A stretch of DNA of 32,483 bases from Actinomycetes bacterium (GTDB lineage: Bacteria > Actinomycetota > Acidimicrobiia > Acidimicrobiales > UBA8190): contig JAJZYI010000003.1 of the NCBI GenBank assembly GCA_021798135.1, positions 1-32,483 of the forward strand, read 5' to 3'. How positions within the stretch are numbered: the stretch's first letter is position 1; the number at the start of each line of letters is the position of its first letter. The position numbers and the translations under genes were made by a program. Under the pieces are notes generated by a model, which saw only the letters and a list, made by a program, of their open reading frames with translations, did no database searches and was not told where the DNA came from. Shown here piece by piece: positions 21,232 to 29,090 of the stretch.

Positions 21232-24200
21232 ACCCCCGAGAGGACGCCCCCGCTCCGCCGGCCGAGCGGGCGGCCTCGATCGCCCGCCGGGCTCGCCGAG
21301 CGAGCTCCTCGCCCGTGAAGGGCTTGACCAGCAGGTCCGCGCCTGCCGCCAGGCCGGCGCTGCCGGCGTTCCCGGACATGTAGAGCACCGGCAGCCCCGG
21401 CGACGCAGTCACCAGGCGGGCCGCCAGCTCGACGCCGCTCATGCCGGGCATCGCCACGTCGGTGACGAGCAGGTCCACGCTGTCGGCGGCTGCCGCCACG
21501 GCGCCGAGGGCCTCGGCACCGTCGGCCGCGGCGACGACGAGGAAGCCGCCGCGGACGAGCGCCTGCACCGCCATCCGGCGGACGTCGGGGTCGTCGTCGA
21601 CCACGAGCACGATGGGGTCGCCGCCCTGTCCGTCGCCGTCCCCGTCCCCGTCGCCGTCCCCGTCGCCTGTGCCGTCCACCGAGCCGCCGCCGACGCACGT
21701 CGGCGAGCCGTCAGCGACCGCGGGGAACGACATGGTCACGGTCGTGCCCACACCCAGCCGCGTCTGTATCGACACGGACCCGCCGGCCTGGGTCACCGAG
21801 GCGTGCACACCCGCCAGCCCCAGGCCGGTCCCGCTGCCCCGGGGCTTGGTGGTGAAGAACGGCTCGAAGCAGTGCTCCGCCGTGTGGGCGTCCATGCCGG
21901 TGCCCGTGTCGGAGACCCAGACGTCCACGACGTCGCCGCAGGCACCCGACGTCGTCCGAACGCCGCACCCCAGCCGCAGGTGGCCGCCGTCGCCCATGGC
22001 GTCGCGAGCGTTGAGGGCCAGGTTGAGGATGGCCCGCTCGAGCTCGACCGGCTCCACGAGGACCCGCGCCGGCACCGCCGAGGCTTCCCGCTCCACGGTG
22101 ATCCCTCGGCCCGCGACGCGGGCCACGACGCGCTCCATGGCCTGCAGGACGCCGTCGGGGTCGACGACCACCGGCTGGACCGGCCGACGATGGCCGATCG
22201 ACAGGAGCTGGCTGGTCAGCTCCGCCGCCCGCTGGCCGGCGCTCCGGATGGCCCGGACCTCGTCGGCCAGAGGGTCGGCGGGGTCCATCCGGTCGAGGAG
22301 CAGCTCGCACGAGCCGAGGACCACCGTCAGCAGGTTGTTGAAGTCGTGCGCCACGCCGCCGGCCAGGCGGGCCATGGCGCCGAGCCGTTCCGCCTGGTGG
22401 AACTGCTCGACCAGGCGCTGGCGCTCGGTGACGTCCTCGACCATCGCCAGCGCTCCCGTCACGGCACCGTCGGGGCCGCGTAGCGGCGCCGCCGACACCG
22501 ACAGCTGCGCCGCGCCGCCACCCGCCCGGGGTGCCATCACCACCTCGCCCACGACTGCCTCGCCGGCTCGGGCACGGTCCCAGACGAGGCGTGCCGGCCC
22601 GGGATCGACGCCACCGGCAGCACCGGGTGGCGAGCCGTCCGCCGCCTGGCCGGGTGCCGTGTCGCCCGGGGCGCCGCCTGGCCCCGGTCCGTCGGCCTCG
22701 GAGAGCGCCCGGGCGCCGCCGCCCAGCCAGGCGCCTGCCGGCACCGAGCCGTCGGCGGCCGCGCCACCCGGGTCGGGGCGGCCGACCTGCTCCCACCGGA
22801 ACAGCGCCCGTGCAGCCGCGTTGCGCCACACCACGGTCCCGGACTCGTCGAGCTCCACAATGGCGAGGGGGGAGGCCTCGACGACGGCCTGCAGCCGCTG
22901 CTCGTTGGCCTCGGCCAGCTCGGCGGCGCGCCGGCTGGCGTGCCACAGGTCGACCCGCTCGAGGGCCACGCCGATCCGCGCGGCGAGCTCCTCCGCCACC
23001 CGCAGGTCCGACATGCGGTAGCCACGACGGTCGAGCCCCGTGACGAAGCTGGCCGTCCCCACGACGGTGCCGCGGAGGCGGACGGGCACCACCACCATGG
23101 ACTCCACGCCACCGGCAGGCAGGCTGTCGCCGTGGTCGGGGCCGGGGAGGTGCGACCCGCCGCCCGCGGGGCGCCGCACCACCATCTCGGGACGCCCGTC
23201 GCGCAGGACCTGCAGGACGAGCCGGTCGCCGTCCGGATGGCGGTGCGCCGCGGCGCCCGCCGCGCCCTTCGACCACGTCCCCCGGCGGCAGCCGTCGCCG
23301 TCGACGACGAGCCGCTGCAGGGCGCCGCCCTCCGACACCAGGTCGACGGCGAACCAGTCGGCGAACATCGGCACCACGACACCGCCGAGCGCTCCCAACG
23401 CCGGCTCGGGGTCGCGCAGCGCCCCGGCCAGCGCGTCCCCCGCCCCCACCAGCAGCGCGAGGTGCCGCCGGGCGTGCTCCACACCGAGCCGGCCCCGTCG
23501 CTCGCTCTCCTCGAGCCGTCGCCGGTCCAGGGCCACCGACACCCGCTCCGCGGCCAGGGCCACGATGGGCTCGACCCACGCCGGCACGACGGCGTCGGCC
23601 GGGCCAGCGACAGCGAGCACGCCCGCCACGCCTCCGTCGCGCCCGGGCACCAGCGCGATCCGCCCGACCAGGCCCCCCGGCTCCAGGAGCCCGGCCGGAC
23701 CGCCGGACGCGACACGTCCGGCCGGGCCGCCGGGCCCGGCCGCCACCGCGACCGGCGCACCCACCGTGTGACCCCCCACTGCCGCGCTGGCCGCCAGCAC
23801 GGCGAGCCCGGCCAGGACAGGCGTCGTCGAGGAAGCCTCGGCGTCGGCGGCTCCCCCCGCCGCTGGCGGCGAGGCAGCGAGCGGCGCGACGGCGAGCGGC
23901 GCTGCAGCGGGCGGCGTCCCCGGGCCACCCGCCCGTTCCCCCGACGTGCCGGCGTCGAACACGGCCACCACGTCGGCGCCGAGGGCCCGGCGCAACCGCT
24001 CGCAGACGTCGTCGAGGGTGCCTGCCGGCGAGCCCGGCGCCGCCGCCCCCTCCGCCAGGATCGACAGCGCGCGCTGCCACGGGAAGCCCGGCACCGGTGC
24101 CGTCGCGGCCGCCCTGCGGGCCCCCCGCACGGCCACCACCCCGAGCACCGCGCCGGCGCCGGCGAGCGCACCGCCGAGCGCGCGTCCGGCGGGCCCCGCG

Positions 24201-24481
24201 CCCGAGACGGACGCGAGCACCACCCCGACGGCGACCAGGACCACTCCCCCCGCCAGCAGCGCCGCCGCCGGCGTGCCGTCCGACCTGCCGCCGCCACCCC
24301 GTCCTTCCGGACGACGCCGGGCCGCCGCCACGGCTGTCGGCTGCCGCGACCCGCCAGGCTCCCCGGCGGCTCGGCGCGTGGCCTGCGCACGCGTGGGGCT
24401 CACGGGCATCGCAGCGTAGCCGCCGACGGCGATCGACCCTCGGACCCGCGTCCCGGCGCCGCCCCGGTCGGCTCGCCGCAC
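21230..24481 (-). CDS. Hybrid sensor histidine kinase with GAF-like and PAS domains
   Basis: Sensor kinase of up to 1083 residues. Two short membrane helices (about 72-92 and 100-119) follow a basic N-terminus. Then come a GAF-like region broken by Ala/Gly/Pro-rich inserts, a second GAF-like region (FADWFAVDLVSEGGALQRLVV), a PAS domain (LQAVVEASPLAIVELDESG), a HisKA box with the phospho-histidine in GGVAHDFNNLL, a HATPase domain (NLALNARDAM, VSDTGTGMD, GSGTGLGL), an Asp-Gly repeat linker and a receiver (VLVVDDDPDV, LVTDVAMPGMSG, LLVKPF). The GTG at 24481 is 2 nt after the stop of the EAL gene, suggesting one operon. Other starts are ATG 24409 and GTG 24403, just after a TACGCT box at 24413-24418. 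No output domain is visible. Confidence 0.9.
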   Translation of the reverse strand: MRRADRGGAGTRVRGSIAVGGYAAMPVSPTRAQATRRAAGEPGGSRQPTAVAAARRRPEGRGGGGRSDGTPAAALLAGGVVLVAVGVVLASVSGAGPAGRALGGALAGAGAVLGVVAVRGARRAAATAPVPGFPWQRALSILAEGAAAPGSPAGTLDDVCERLRRALGADVVAVFDAGTSGERAGGPGTPPAAAPLAVAPLAASPPAAGGAADAEASSTTPVLAGLAVLAASAAVGGHTVGAPVAVAAGPGGPAGRVASGGPAGLLEPGGLVGRIALVPGRDGGVAGVLAVAGPADAVVPAWVEPIVALAAERVSVALDRRRLEESERRGRLGVEHARRHLALLVGAGDALAGALRDPEPALGALGGVVVPMFADWFAVDLVSEGGALQRLVVDGDGCRRGTWSKGAAGAAAHRHPDGDRLVLQVLRDGRPEMVVRRPAGGGSHLPGPDHGDSLPAGGVESMVVVPVRLRGTVVGTASFVTGLDRRGYRMSDLRVAEELAARIGVALERVDLWHASRRAAELAEANEQRLQAVVEASPLAIVELDESGTVVWRNAAARALFRWEQVGRPDPGGAAADGSVPAGAWLGGGARALSEADGPGPGGAPGDTAPGQAADGSPPGAAGGVDPGPARLVWDRARAGEAVVGEVVMAPRAGGGAAQLSVSAAPLRGPDGAVTGALAMVEDVTERQRLVEQFHQAERLGAMARLAGGVAHDFNNLLTVVLGSCELLLDRMDPADPLADEVRAIRSAGQRAAELTSQLLSIGHRRPVQPVVVDPDGVLQAMERVVARVAGRGITVEREASAVPARVLVEPVELERAILNLALNARDAMGDGGHLRLGCGVRTTSGACGDVVDVWVSDTGTGMDAHTAEHCFEPFFTTKPRGSGTGLGLAGVHASVTQAGGSVSIQTRLGVGTTVTMSFPAVADGSPTCVGGGSVDGTGDGDGDGDGDGDGQGGDPIVLVVDDDPDVRRMAVQALVRGGFLVVAAADGAEALGAVAAAADSVDLLVTDVAMPGMSGVELAARLVTASPGLPVLYMSGNAGSAGLAAGADLLVKPFTGEELARRARRAIEAARSAGGAGASSRG
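21629..21666. repeat. Hexamer array encoding an Asp-Gly linker in the kinase
   Basis: Six or so copies of a GTCCCC/GTCGCC hexamer encode (Asp-Gly)n between the HATPase domain and the receiver. An acidic flexible tether of this kind probably sets the reach of the receiver. Confidence 0.9.
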
Positions 24482-24483
24482 GA

Positions 24484-26577
24484 TCAGCTCGGGGCCGAGA
24501 GCGCCGGTCCCCGCCCGCTGCCAGGCGCACCCGCACCGGCATGGGTCCCCGGCGCCCCACCGGTGCCGAAGGACGTGCCGGCCGGCGCCCCCAAGAGCGC
24601 CAGCAGGTCACCTTCGGCCATGGGCCTGGCGAAGTGGTAGCCCTGCAGCAGGTCGTAGCCGATGGCCCGCATGGAGCGGGCCAGGTCGGCGTCCTCCACC
24701 CCCTCGGCCACGGCAGCGAGCCCCAGGCGGTGCGCCAGCTCTCGCACGGACCTGACGATCGCCTCGTCGGCCGCGGAGGTCGCCGAGCGCCGGACGAAGC
24801 CCATGTCGACCTTGAGCTCGTCCAGCGGCAGCTGCGGCAGGGCAGCAAGGGAGGTGTACCCCGTCCCGAAGTCGTCCATGGACACGCGCACCCCCCGCTC
24901 GTGCAGCGGCTCCAGCAGGTTCATGGCCTGCACCAGGTCGACCGCCGCGGTCTCCGTCACCTCCACCGTCAGCGCGCCCGGCGGCAGGTCGCGCTCGGCC
25001 AGCTGGGCCAGGATCCAGTCGGCCAGGTCAGGCTTGCCGACCGTGCGAGCCGACACGTTGACCGACACGGGGAGGTCGATGCCGGCCCGGTGCCAGCGGG
25101 CCGCCGCGTCCAGCGCAGCGCCGAACACCCACTCCGTCAGGCGGTCGACCATGCCCGTGCGCTCCGCCAACGGGATGAACCGGCCCGGCGGCACCGAGCC
25201 GTGGACCGGGCTCTCCCAGCGCAGCAGCGCCTCGGTGGCCACGACGGCACCGGTCGCGGCGTCCACCTGGGGCTGGAACGCCATCCACAGCTCGCCGCGC
25301 TCGGCAGCCAGCCGCAGGTCGGACAGCAGCGCCAGGTCGTCGGCGCTCAGGGTCCCGTCCGTGCCGTCCCATCGCCTGCTGCGGTCCCCTGCCTCGGTCG
25401 CCGCCCGCGCGCCCAGGGCGGCGCGCCGGACCAGCTCGGCCACGGATGGGCCGTCGTCGGGACCCAGCGCCACACCCACGTGGCCCCGGAGGGCCACCTC
25501 GACCGACCCGACCAGGTACCTGCCGGCGTCGACGGTGCCGGCGACGAGCGCGGCAAGAGCGCGCCCGCCGGCGGCGACCGAACCGGCCTGGGCGGCCGGT
25601 TCGCCGTCGGGCGCGCTGGACGCCCGGTCGCACCCGGGTGCACCGCCCACCGACGCGACGTCGCACCACCTGACCGCCACCACCAGCTCGTCGCTGGCGA
25701 TCCTCCCGATCACGGCCTCCGCCGGCAGGACCTGGCCGATGTCCTCGACCGCACGGCGCAGCAGCTCCGTCGCCACCGGGTACCCGAGGGCGTCGCGGGC
25801 GTCGGCCAGGCCCGCCAGCGCCACCACCGCCACGACGAGCGGGTCGGCACCGTCCCACGCCGCCAGCCGCCGGGCGACGCCGGTCCCGTTCGGGAGGCCC
25901 GTGTCGGGGTCGACCGAGCCGGTCTGCTGCATCGAGCGCACGAGCAGCCAGACCAGGCCTGCACCTGCCAGCAGGGCGACGCCCGTGCCGGCGGCCACCA
26001 CGGCGGCGGCAGCGGGCCCGGTGGCGACCAGCTCGGCCACCAGGATGCTCGACGACGCCAGCGCCGTGTGCACCAGCACCGCCCGGCCGCCGAGGAAGAG
26101 CCCCACCACCGCCACCACGGGGAACAGGACCGGGAGCACGGCGAGGGCGGTGCTCCGGGTGCCACCGGCCCACAGCACGACGGCGCCGGCCACCGGCACC
26201 GAGCCGGCCACGAGGTGGCTGGCCAGCGGGCCGACCCGGCGGGCCGCCACCAGCGCCAGCCACGGCGCGAGCACCACCGCCCCGGCCGCCAGGACCCACC
26301 GCAGGCGGTCCGGTGGCCAGCCGCCCAGCCACGCCGTCGCCACCCACGAGCCCACCACCAGGACGAGCAGCAGCCGCAGGACCGACAGGGGGCTCAGCAG
26401 CTCCAGCGGCGCACCCAGGGCGAACCACGACCGGATCTTGGGGAACATGCGGTTGCGAACCGGGACCGCCGCGTCGAGCCGGCGGCTGGTGACCGGCACG
26501 GTCGCACCGCCCCGCTCCCCCGACCAGCCCTGCCAGGTCGCGCCCCTGAAGCCGTTGCCGGTCACGTCCTCGGGCAT
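24484..26577 (-). CDS. Membrane GGDEF-EAL protein, likely c-di-GMP phosphodiesterase
   Basis: A 697-residue integral membrane signalling protein. Residues ~45-225 hold about six hydrophobic helices. A GGDEF-like domain follows (DPDTGLPNGTGVARRL), but its signature is IASDE in place of GGDEF, so cyclase activity is unlikely. The EAL domain looks intact: EALLRW, the asparagine in SVNVSART, TVEVTET, DDFGTGYTSL, the lysine in ELKVDMGFV, AEGVED and QGYHFARPM. It should hydrolyse cyclic di-GMP, perhaps controlled by the degenerate half. A Gly/Ala/Pro-rich tail ends the protein. The ATG at 26577 is a choice of moderate certainty; ATG 26448, just before the first helix, is the alternative. The kinase gene begins 2 nt after this stop, hinting at a shared signalling role. 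Confidence 0.92.
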   Translation of the reverse strand: MPEDVTGNGFRGATWQGWSGERGGATVPVTSRRLDAAVPVRNRMFPKIRSWFALGAPLELLSPLSVLRLLLVLVVGSWVATAWLGGWPPDRLRWVLAAGAVVLAPWLALVAARRVGPLASHLVAGSVPVAGAVVLWAGGTRSTALAVLPVLFPVVAVVGLFLGGRAVLVHTALASSSILVAELVATGPAAAAVVAAGTGVALLAGAGLVWLLVRSMQQTGSVDPDTGLPNGTGVARRLAAWDGADPLVVAVVALAGLADARDALGYPVATELLRRAVEDIGQVLPAEAVIGRIASDELVVAVRWCDVASVGGAPGCDRASSAPDGEPAAQAGSVAAGGRALAALVAGTVDAGRYLVGSVEVALRGHVGVALGPDDGPSVAELVRRAALGARAATEAGDRSRRWDGTDGTLSADDLALLSDLRLAAERGELWMAFQPQVDAATGAVVATEALLRWESPVHGSVPPGRFIPLAERTGMVDRLTEWVFGAALDAAARWHRAGIDLPVSVNVSARTVGKPDLADWILAQLAERDLPPGALTVEVTETAAVDLVQAMNLLEPLHERGVRVSMDDFGTGYTSLAALPQLPLDELKVDMGFVRRSATSAADEAIVRSVRELAHRLGLAAVAEGVEDADLARSMRAIGYDLLQGYHFARPMAEGDLLALLGAPAGTSFGTGGAPGTHAGAGAPGSGRGPALSAPS

Positions 26578-26714
26578 CGGCCACCCGGGGCCGCCGGTGA
26601 ACGCTCTCGTGCTGGCGGGCTCCCGTGTTGTCGGGCCGTTGAGGCGAGGCGCGGGCCGGGCGGCGCGCGGCTGCGCCCGACTCCCGGCACGCCCCTGCCC
26701 TGGCGAACGGGGCC

Positions 26715-26826
26715 TTCGGAACACCGGGCCTTCGAGGGACCGGGCCTTCGGAACACCGGGCCTTCGGAACACCGGGCCTTCGGAACACCGGGCCTTCAGA
26801 ACACCGGGCCTTCAAGGAACCGGGCC
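26715..26826. repeat. 16-bp tandem repeat, seven copies
   Basis: Seven imperfect copies of TTCGGAACACCGGGCC lie between the hydrolase and EAL genes; copies 3, 4 and 5 are identical. The 16-bp period excludes a fixed-frame protein repeat. The last copy holds the hydrolase stop codon (26812-26814). The 137 bp from 26578 to 26714 show nothing else I can support. Confidence 0.95.
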
Positions 26827-27747
26827 CGCTCCGTCCTCGCCGGCGGGCCCACGCGGCGACTGGTGCCCTGCGCCGTGCAGCATCCGCACGACGTGCCCGA
26901 GGGCGACCGACCAGGCCGGGCTGCGGGCGTCGAGCACGCCGCGGTGCCCGACGCCGGCGACCGTCTCGACGACCACGTCGTCCCCTGCCGCGACGGCGGC
27001 CCGGGCGTAGCGGCGGCACGCCGACGCCGGGACCACGTCGTCGGCCGCGCCGTGCACGAGCACCTGGGGCACGCCGAGCGGCAGGTGCGACATCGGCGAC
27101 GCCAGGCGGAGCCGCTCGCCCGACGGGTCGGGCCCGAGCAGCGCCCGCACCGCCTTCCGCCCGCCGCCGGCAGCCGCCCCCGCCAGGTCCGCCACGCCGG
27201 CGAGCGACACGACGCCCCGCGGCACCAGCGCCGCGGCCACCGGCGCACCGGCGGCCCCAGGAGCCGAGCCCGGCGCACCGGGCGGCAGGCGGTGCCGCGC
27301 CGCCGCCCACAGCGCCAGGTGCCCGCCCGCCGAGTGGCCGCACAGGACGACCGCTCCGCTGTCCACCTCGTCGAGGTGCCGCAGGTGCTCCACCGCCGCA
27401 GCCACGTCGTCGAACGTGGCCGGCCAGCCGCCGCCGCGCCCGAGCAGGCCGGTCCGCCGGTACTCCACGTTCCACGCGGCCAGGCCCCGGCGGGCCAGGT
27501 CACGCGCCAGCCCGTTCATGAGCGCCTTGGTGTACGGACCACGCCAGTAGCCGCCGTGCAGCAGGACCACGACCGGCAGCGGGCGGTCGGCATCCGCCGG
27601 CAGCCACAGGTCGGCCACCTGGCTGGAGCTGGCGCCGTAGCGGTGCGCCCGCCGCTCGACGGCGCGGTGCGCCGGTGTGCCGGCGGCCCGGCTCTGCACG
27701 CCCGGGGAGCCCGGCGACGCACCACCGCTGTCGAGTCGGAGATCCAC
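26812..27747 (-). CDS. Alpha/beta hydrolase (esterase/lipase-type)
   Basis: Serine hydrolase of 311 residues with the alpha/beta fold; substrate unknown. The oxyanion-hole motif is VVVLLHGGYWRG, the nucleophile elbow CGHSAGGHLALWAA, the acid the aspartate in VLVHGAADDVVPAS, and the catalytic histidine lies in VAGVGHRGVLD. This is the layout of the HSL/BD-FAE esterase group (kynurenine formamidase-like). Although the frame is open up to 27882, that stretch reads through the tRNA gene; I chose GTG 27747 because AGAAGG (27753-27758) is 5 nt upstream. The 3' end lies in the 16-bp repeat, whose last copies encode part of the tail. It follows tRNA-Gln by 62 bp on the same strand. Confidence 0.85.
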   Translation of the reverse strand: MDLRLDSGGASPGSPGVQSRAAGTPAHRAVERRAHRYGASSSQVADLWLPADADRPLPVVVLLHGGYWRGPYTKALMNGLARDLARRGLAAWNVEYRRTGLLGRGGGWPATFDDVAAAVEHLRHLDEVDSGAVVLCGHSAGGHLALWAAARHRLPPGAPGSAPGAAGAPVAAALVPRGVVSLAGVADLAGAAAGGGRKAVRALLGPDPSGERLRLASPMSHLPLGVPQVLVHGAADDVVPASACRRYARAAVAAGDDVVVETVAGVGHRGVLDARSPAWSVALGHVVRMLHGAGHQSPRGPAGEDGAGPVP

Positions 27748-27808
27748 GGCTGCCTTCTGACCTTCCGAGCTGACCTTCCGAGGAGCCGTCGGCACCGCCG
27801 GACGGCAG

Positions 27809-27881
27809 CTGGCGGGGGAGGGCTCGAACCTCCAACCTCCTGATCCAAAGTCAGGCGTTCTGCCGGTTGAACTACCCGCCA
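27809..27881 (-). tRNA. tRNA-Gln (anticodon UUG)
   Basis: A 73-nt cloverleaf with a full 7-bp acceptor stem (TGGCGGG/CCCGCCA), a D arm GTTC/GAAC, the anticodon arm CCTGA-CTTTGGA-TCAGG giving UUG, and a T arm GGAGG-TTCGAGC-CCTCC. The first pair U1-A72 is typical of tRNA-Gln. The discriminator is G and the CCA end is not encoded. A GATACT box 13 nt upstream (27895-27900) may be its -10. Confidence 0.95.
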
Positions 27882-27894
27882 TGGGCGCAGGTGC

Positions 27895-27900
27895 AGTATC
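27895..27900 (-). promoter_or_regulatory. Possible -10 box of tRNA-Gln
   Basis: GATACT on the minus strand matches 4 of 6 consensus bases and ends 13 nt before the mature tRNA 5' end. No clear -35 was found. Confidence 0.35.
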
Positions 27901-27979
27901 CCACCACGCGGCGCTCCCATGCGGCCCCTGCGGCGGTCCCCTGCCGGCTGCGGCTTGGCGCCGGCCAGGCCAGGCCAGC

Positions 27980-27985
27980 TATCCT
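27980..27985 (+). promoter_or_regulatory. -10 box (TATCCT) for the bS22 gene
   Basis: TATCCT ends 10 nt before the ATG at 27996, which leaves a leader of only a few bases. It is divergent from the tRNA-Gln promoter. Confidence 0.5.
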
Positions 27986-27995
27986 GCTCGGCGTC

Positions 27996-28097
27996 ATGGG
28001 ATCGCTGATCAAGAAGCGCCGCAAGCGCATGCGCAAGAAGAAGCACAAGAAGATGCTGAAGGCCACGCGCTGGCAGCGGCGGGCAGCCGGCAAGTAG
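27996..28097 (+). CDS. Small ribosomal protein bS22 (AURKAIP1/COX24 domain)
   Basis: A 33-residue, extremely basic protein: it starts MGSLIKKRRKRMRKKKHKK and ends with MLKATRWQRRAAGK. This is the bS22 protein of the actinobacterial small ribosomal subunit, described in mycobacteria and kin to the AURKAIP1/COX24 domain; it binds rRNA near the decoding region. Its size makes it easy to miss. It has its own near-leaderless promoter and is divergent from tRNA-Gln. A 10-bp hairpin encloses its stop codon. Confidence 0.92.
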   Translation: MGSLIKKRRKRMRKKKHKKMLKATRWQRRAAGK

Positions 28098-28114
28098 CTC
28101 CGTCGCCGGCTGCC
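28082..28114. terminator. Hairpin enclosing the bS22 stop codon
   Basis: GGCAGCCGGC (28082-28091) and its exact complement (28105-28114) make a 10-bp stem; the 13-nt loop holds the TAG stop of bS22. It probably stops or protects this very short transcript. Confidence 0.6.
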
Positions 28115-28196
28115 GGTCGCCCGTGGCGCTGGCGGCGCCGCCCCGGTGGCCGTCCCTGCCGCCGTGTGCCCGACAGCGGCTCGACCGGCGTCACCG

Positions 28197-29090
28197 TCAC
28201 GGCGTGCCGGCACTGGTGGCGCTGGCGTCAGCTCGGCCGGCACCTTCCGACCCGAGCGTCCGGACCGGGACGAGCGGGGCTCGGCGCCCGCCGACCTCCA
28301 GCCAGGACCGGCCCTGCAGCCCGAGCTCCTCTGGCGTGCCCTCCACGAACCAGGTCGACCCGCTGCCAGCGAGCATCGGCCGCCGGTTGGTGGCGCCTGC
28401 CAGGGCGTCGCGCCATGCCCCCATCTCCGGAAGGACGGCCAGGGCGGCCGGCTCCAGGTCGTTGACCGGACCGGCCGGGGAGGTGTCGTGCGCCGCCGTC
28501 CGCGGCGCCGCTCCGAGCTCGTCCCACGCCCGGTAGCACGCTGCGGTCTCGACGCCGATCGGCGGCACGAGCAGGACGTACGCCGCCGGCCGCGGCGGCA
28601 ACGGCCGGACCACCTCCCCGATCCCGCTCACGGCGGCACGCCCGCCGATGACGCAGAACGGCACGTCGGCGCCGAGGCGCACTGCCAGCTCAGGATCGAC
28701 GGCGCCGGCCCAGCGCAGCACCGCCGCCGCGTCGGCGGACCCGCCGCCGAGCCCTGCCCGCGTCGGGATCCGCTTGCGCAGCGTGACCGCCGCGGTGGTG
28801 CCGGCAGCCCGAAGGGCCCGGCACACCAGGTTCCCGGGCCCGGCGTCGACGTCACCGGTGCCGAGGCCACCGACGACCTCGTCGAGCACCCGGAGCGAGC
28901 TGCCGGCCTCGAACGACAGCTCGTCGAACAGGTCGACCGTGACCATCTCGGCCTCGATCAGGTGGAAACCGTCCGGGCGCACGCCGACGATCCTGAGCGA
29001 CACCGTCAGCTTGGCGGGGGCGAGCACCGTCGCCGGCGTGGCCCTCCCCTCGGCCCTGGTCCCGTCTTCTCGGGGCTCCCGCCCGGTCAC
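28197..29090 (-). CDS. ispE: 4-diphosphocytidyl-2-C-methyl-D-erythritol kinase
   Basis: GHMP-family kinase of the MEP (non-mevalonate) isoprenoid pathway; it phosphorylates CDP-methylerythritol. The 297-residue product has VLAPAKLTVSLRIVGVRPDGFHLIEAEM at the N-terminus (with the catalytic-site lysine in PAKL), the ATP loop PTRAGLGGGSADAAAVL, LGADVPFCVIGGRAAVSGIGE and the C-terminal MLAGSGSTWFV. The start is most likely the GTG at 29090, which overlaps the rsmA stop (GTGA); GTG 29105 is possible. rsmA-ispE pairing is the usual actinobacterial order. It converges with bS22. Confidence 0.95.
   Translation of the reverse strand: MTGREPREDGTRAEGRATPATVLAPAKLTVSLRIVGVRPDGFHLIEAEMVTVDLFDELSFEAGSSLRVLDEVVGGLGTGDVDAGPGNLVCRALRAAGTTAAVTLRKRIPTRAGLGGGSADAAAVLRWAGAVDPELAVRLGADVPFCVIGGRAAVSGIGEVVRPLPPRPAAYVLLVPPIGVETAACYRAWDELGAAPRTAAHDTSPAGPVNDLEPAALAVLPEMGAWRDALAGATNRRPMLAGSGSTWFVEGTPEELGLQGRSWLEVGGRRAPLVPVRTLGSEGAGRADASATSAGTP

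Noticed and set aside
21711-24848. 1000-codon minus-strand frame across the kinase and EAL genes
   Set aside because: It is the +1 shadow of the kinase gene, Arg/Gly-rich and without any domain.
27809-27881. tRNA-Gln as attachment site of an integrated island
   Set aside because: No integrase, no partial tRNA copy and no shift in base composition were seen on either side.
27748-27882. Earlier start of the hydrolase gene
   Set aside because: The first 25 codons would be the tRNA gene itself. GTG 27747 has a good ribosome-binding site.
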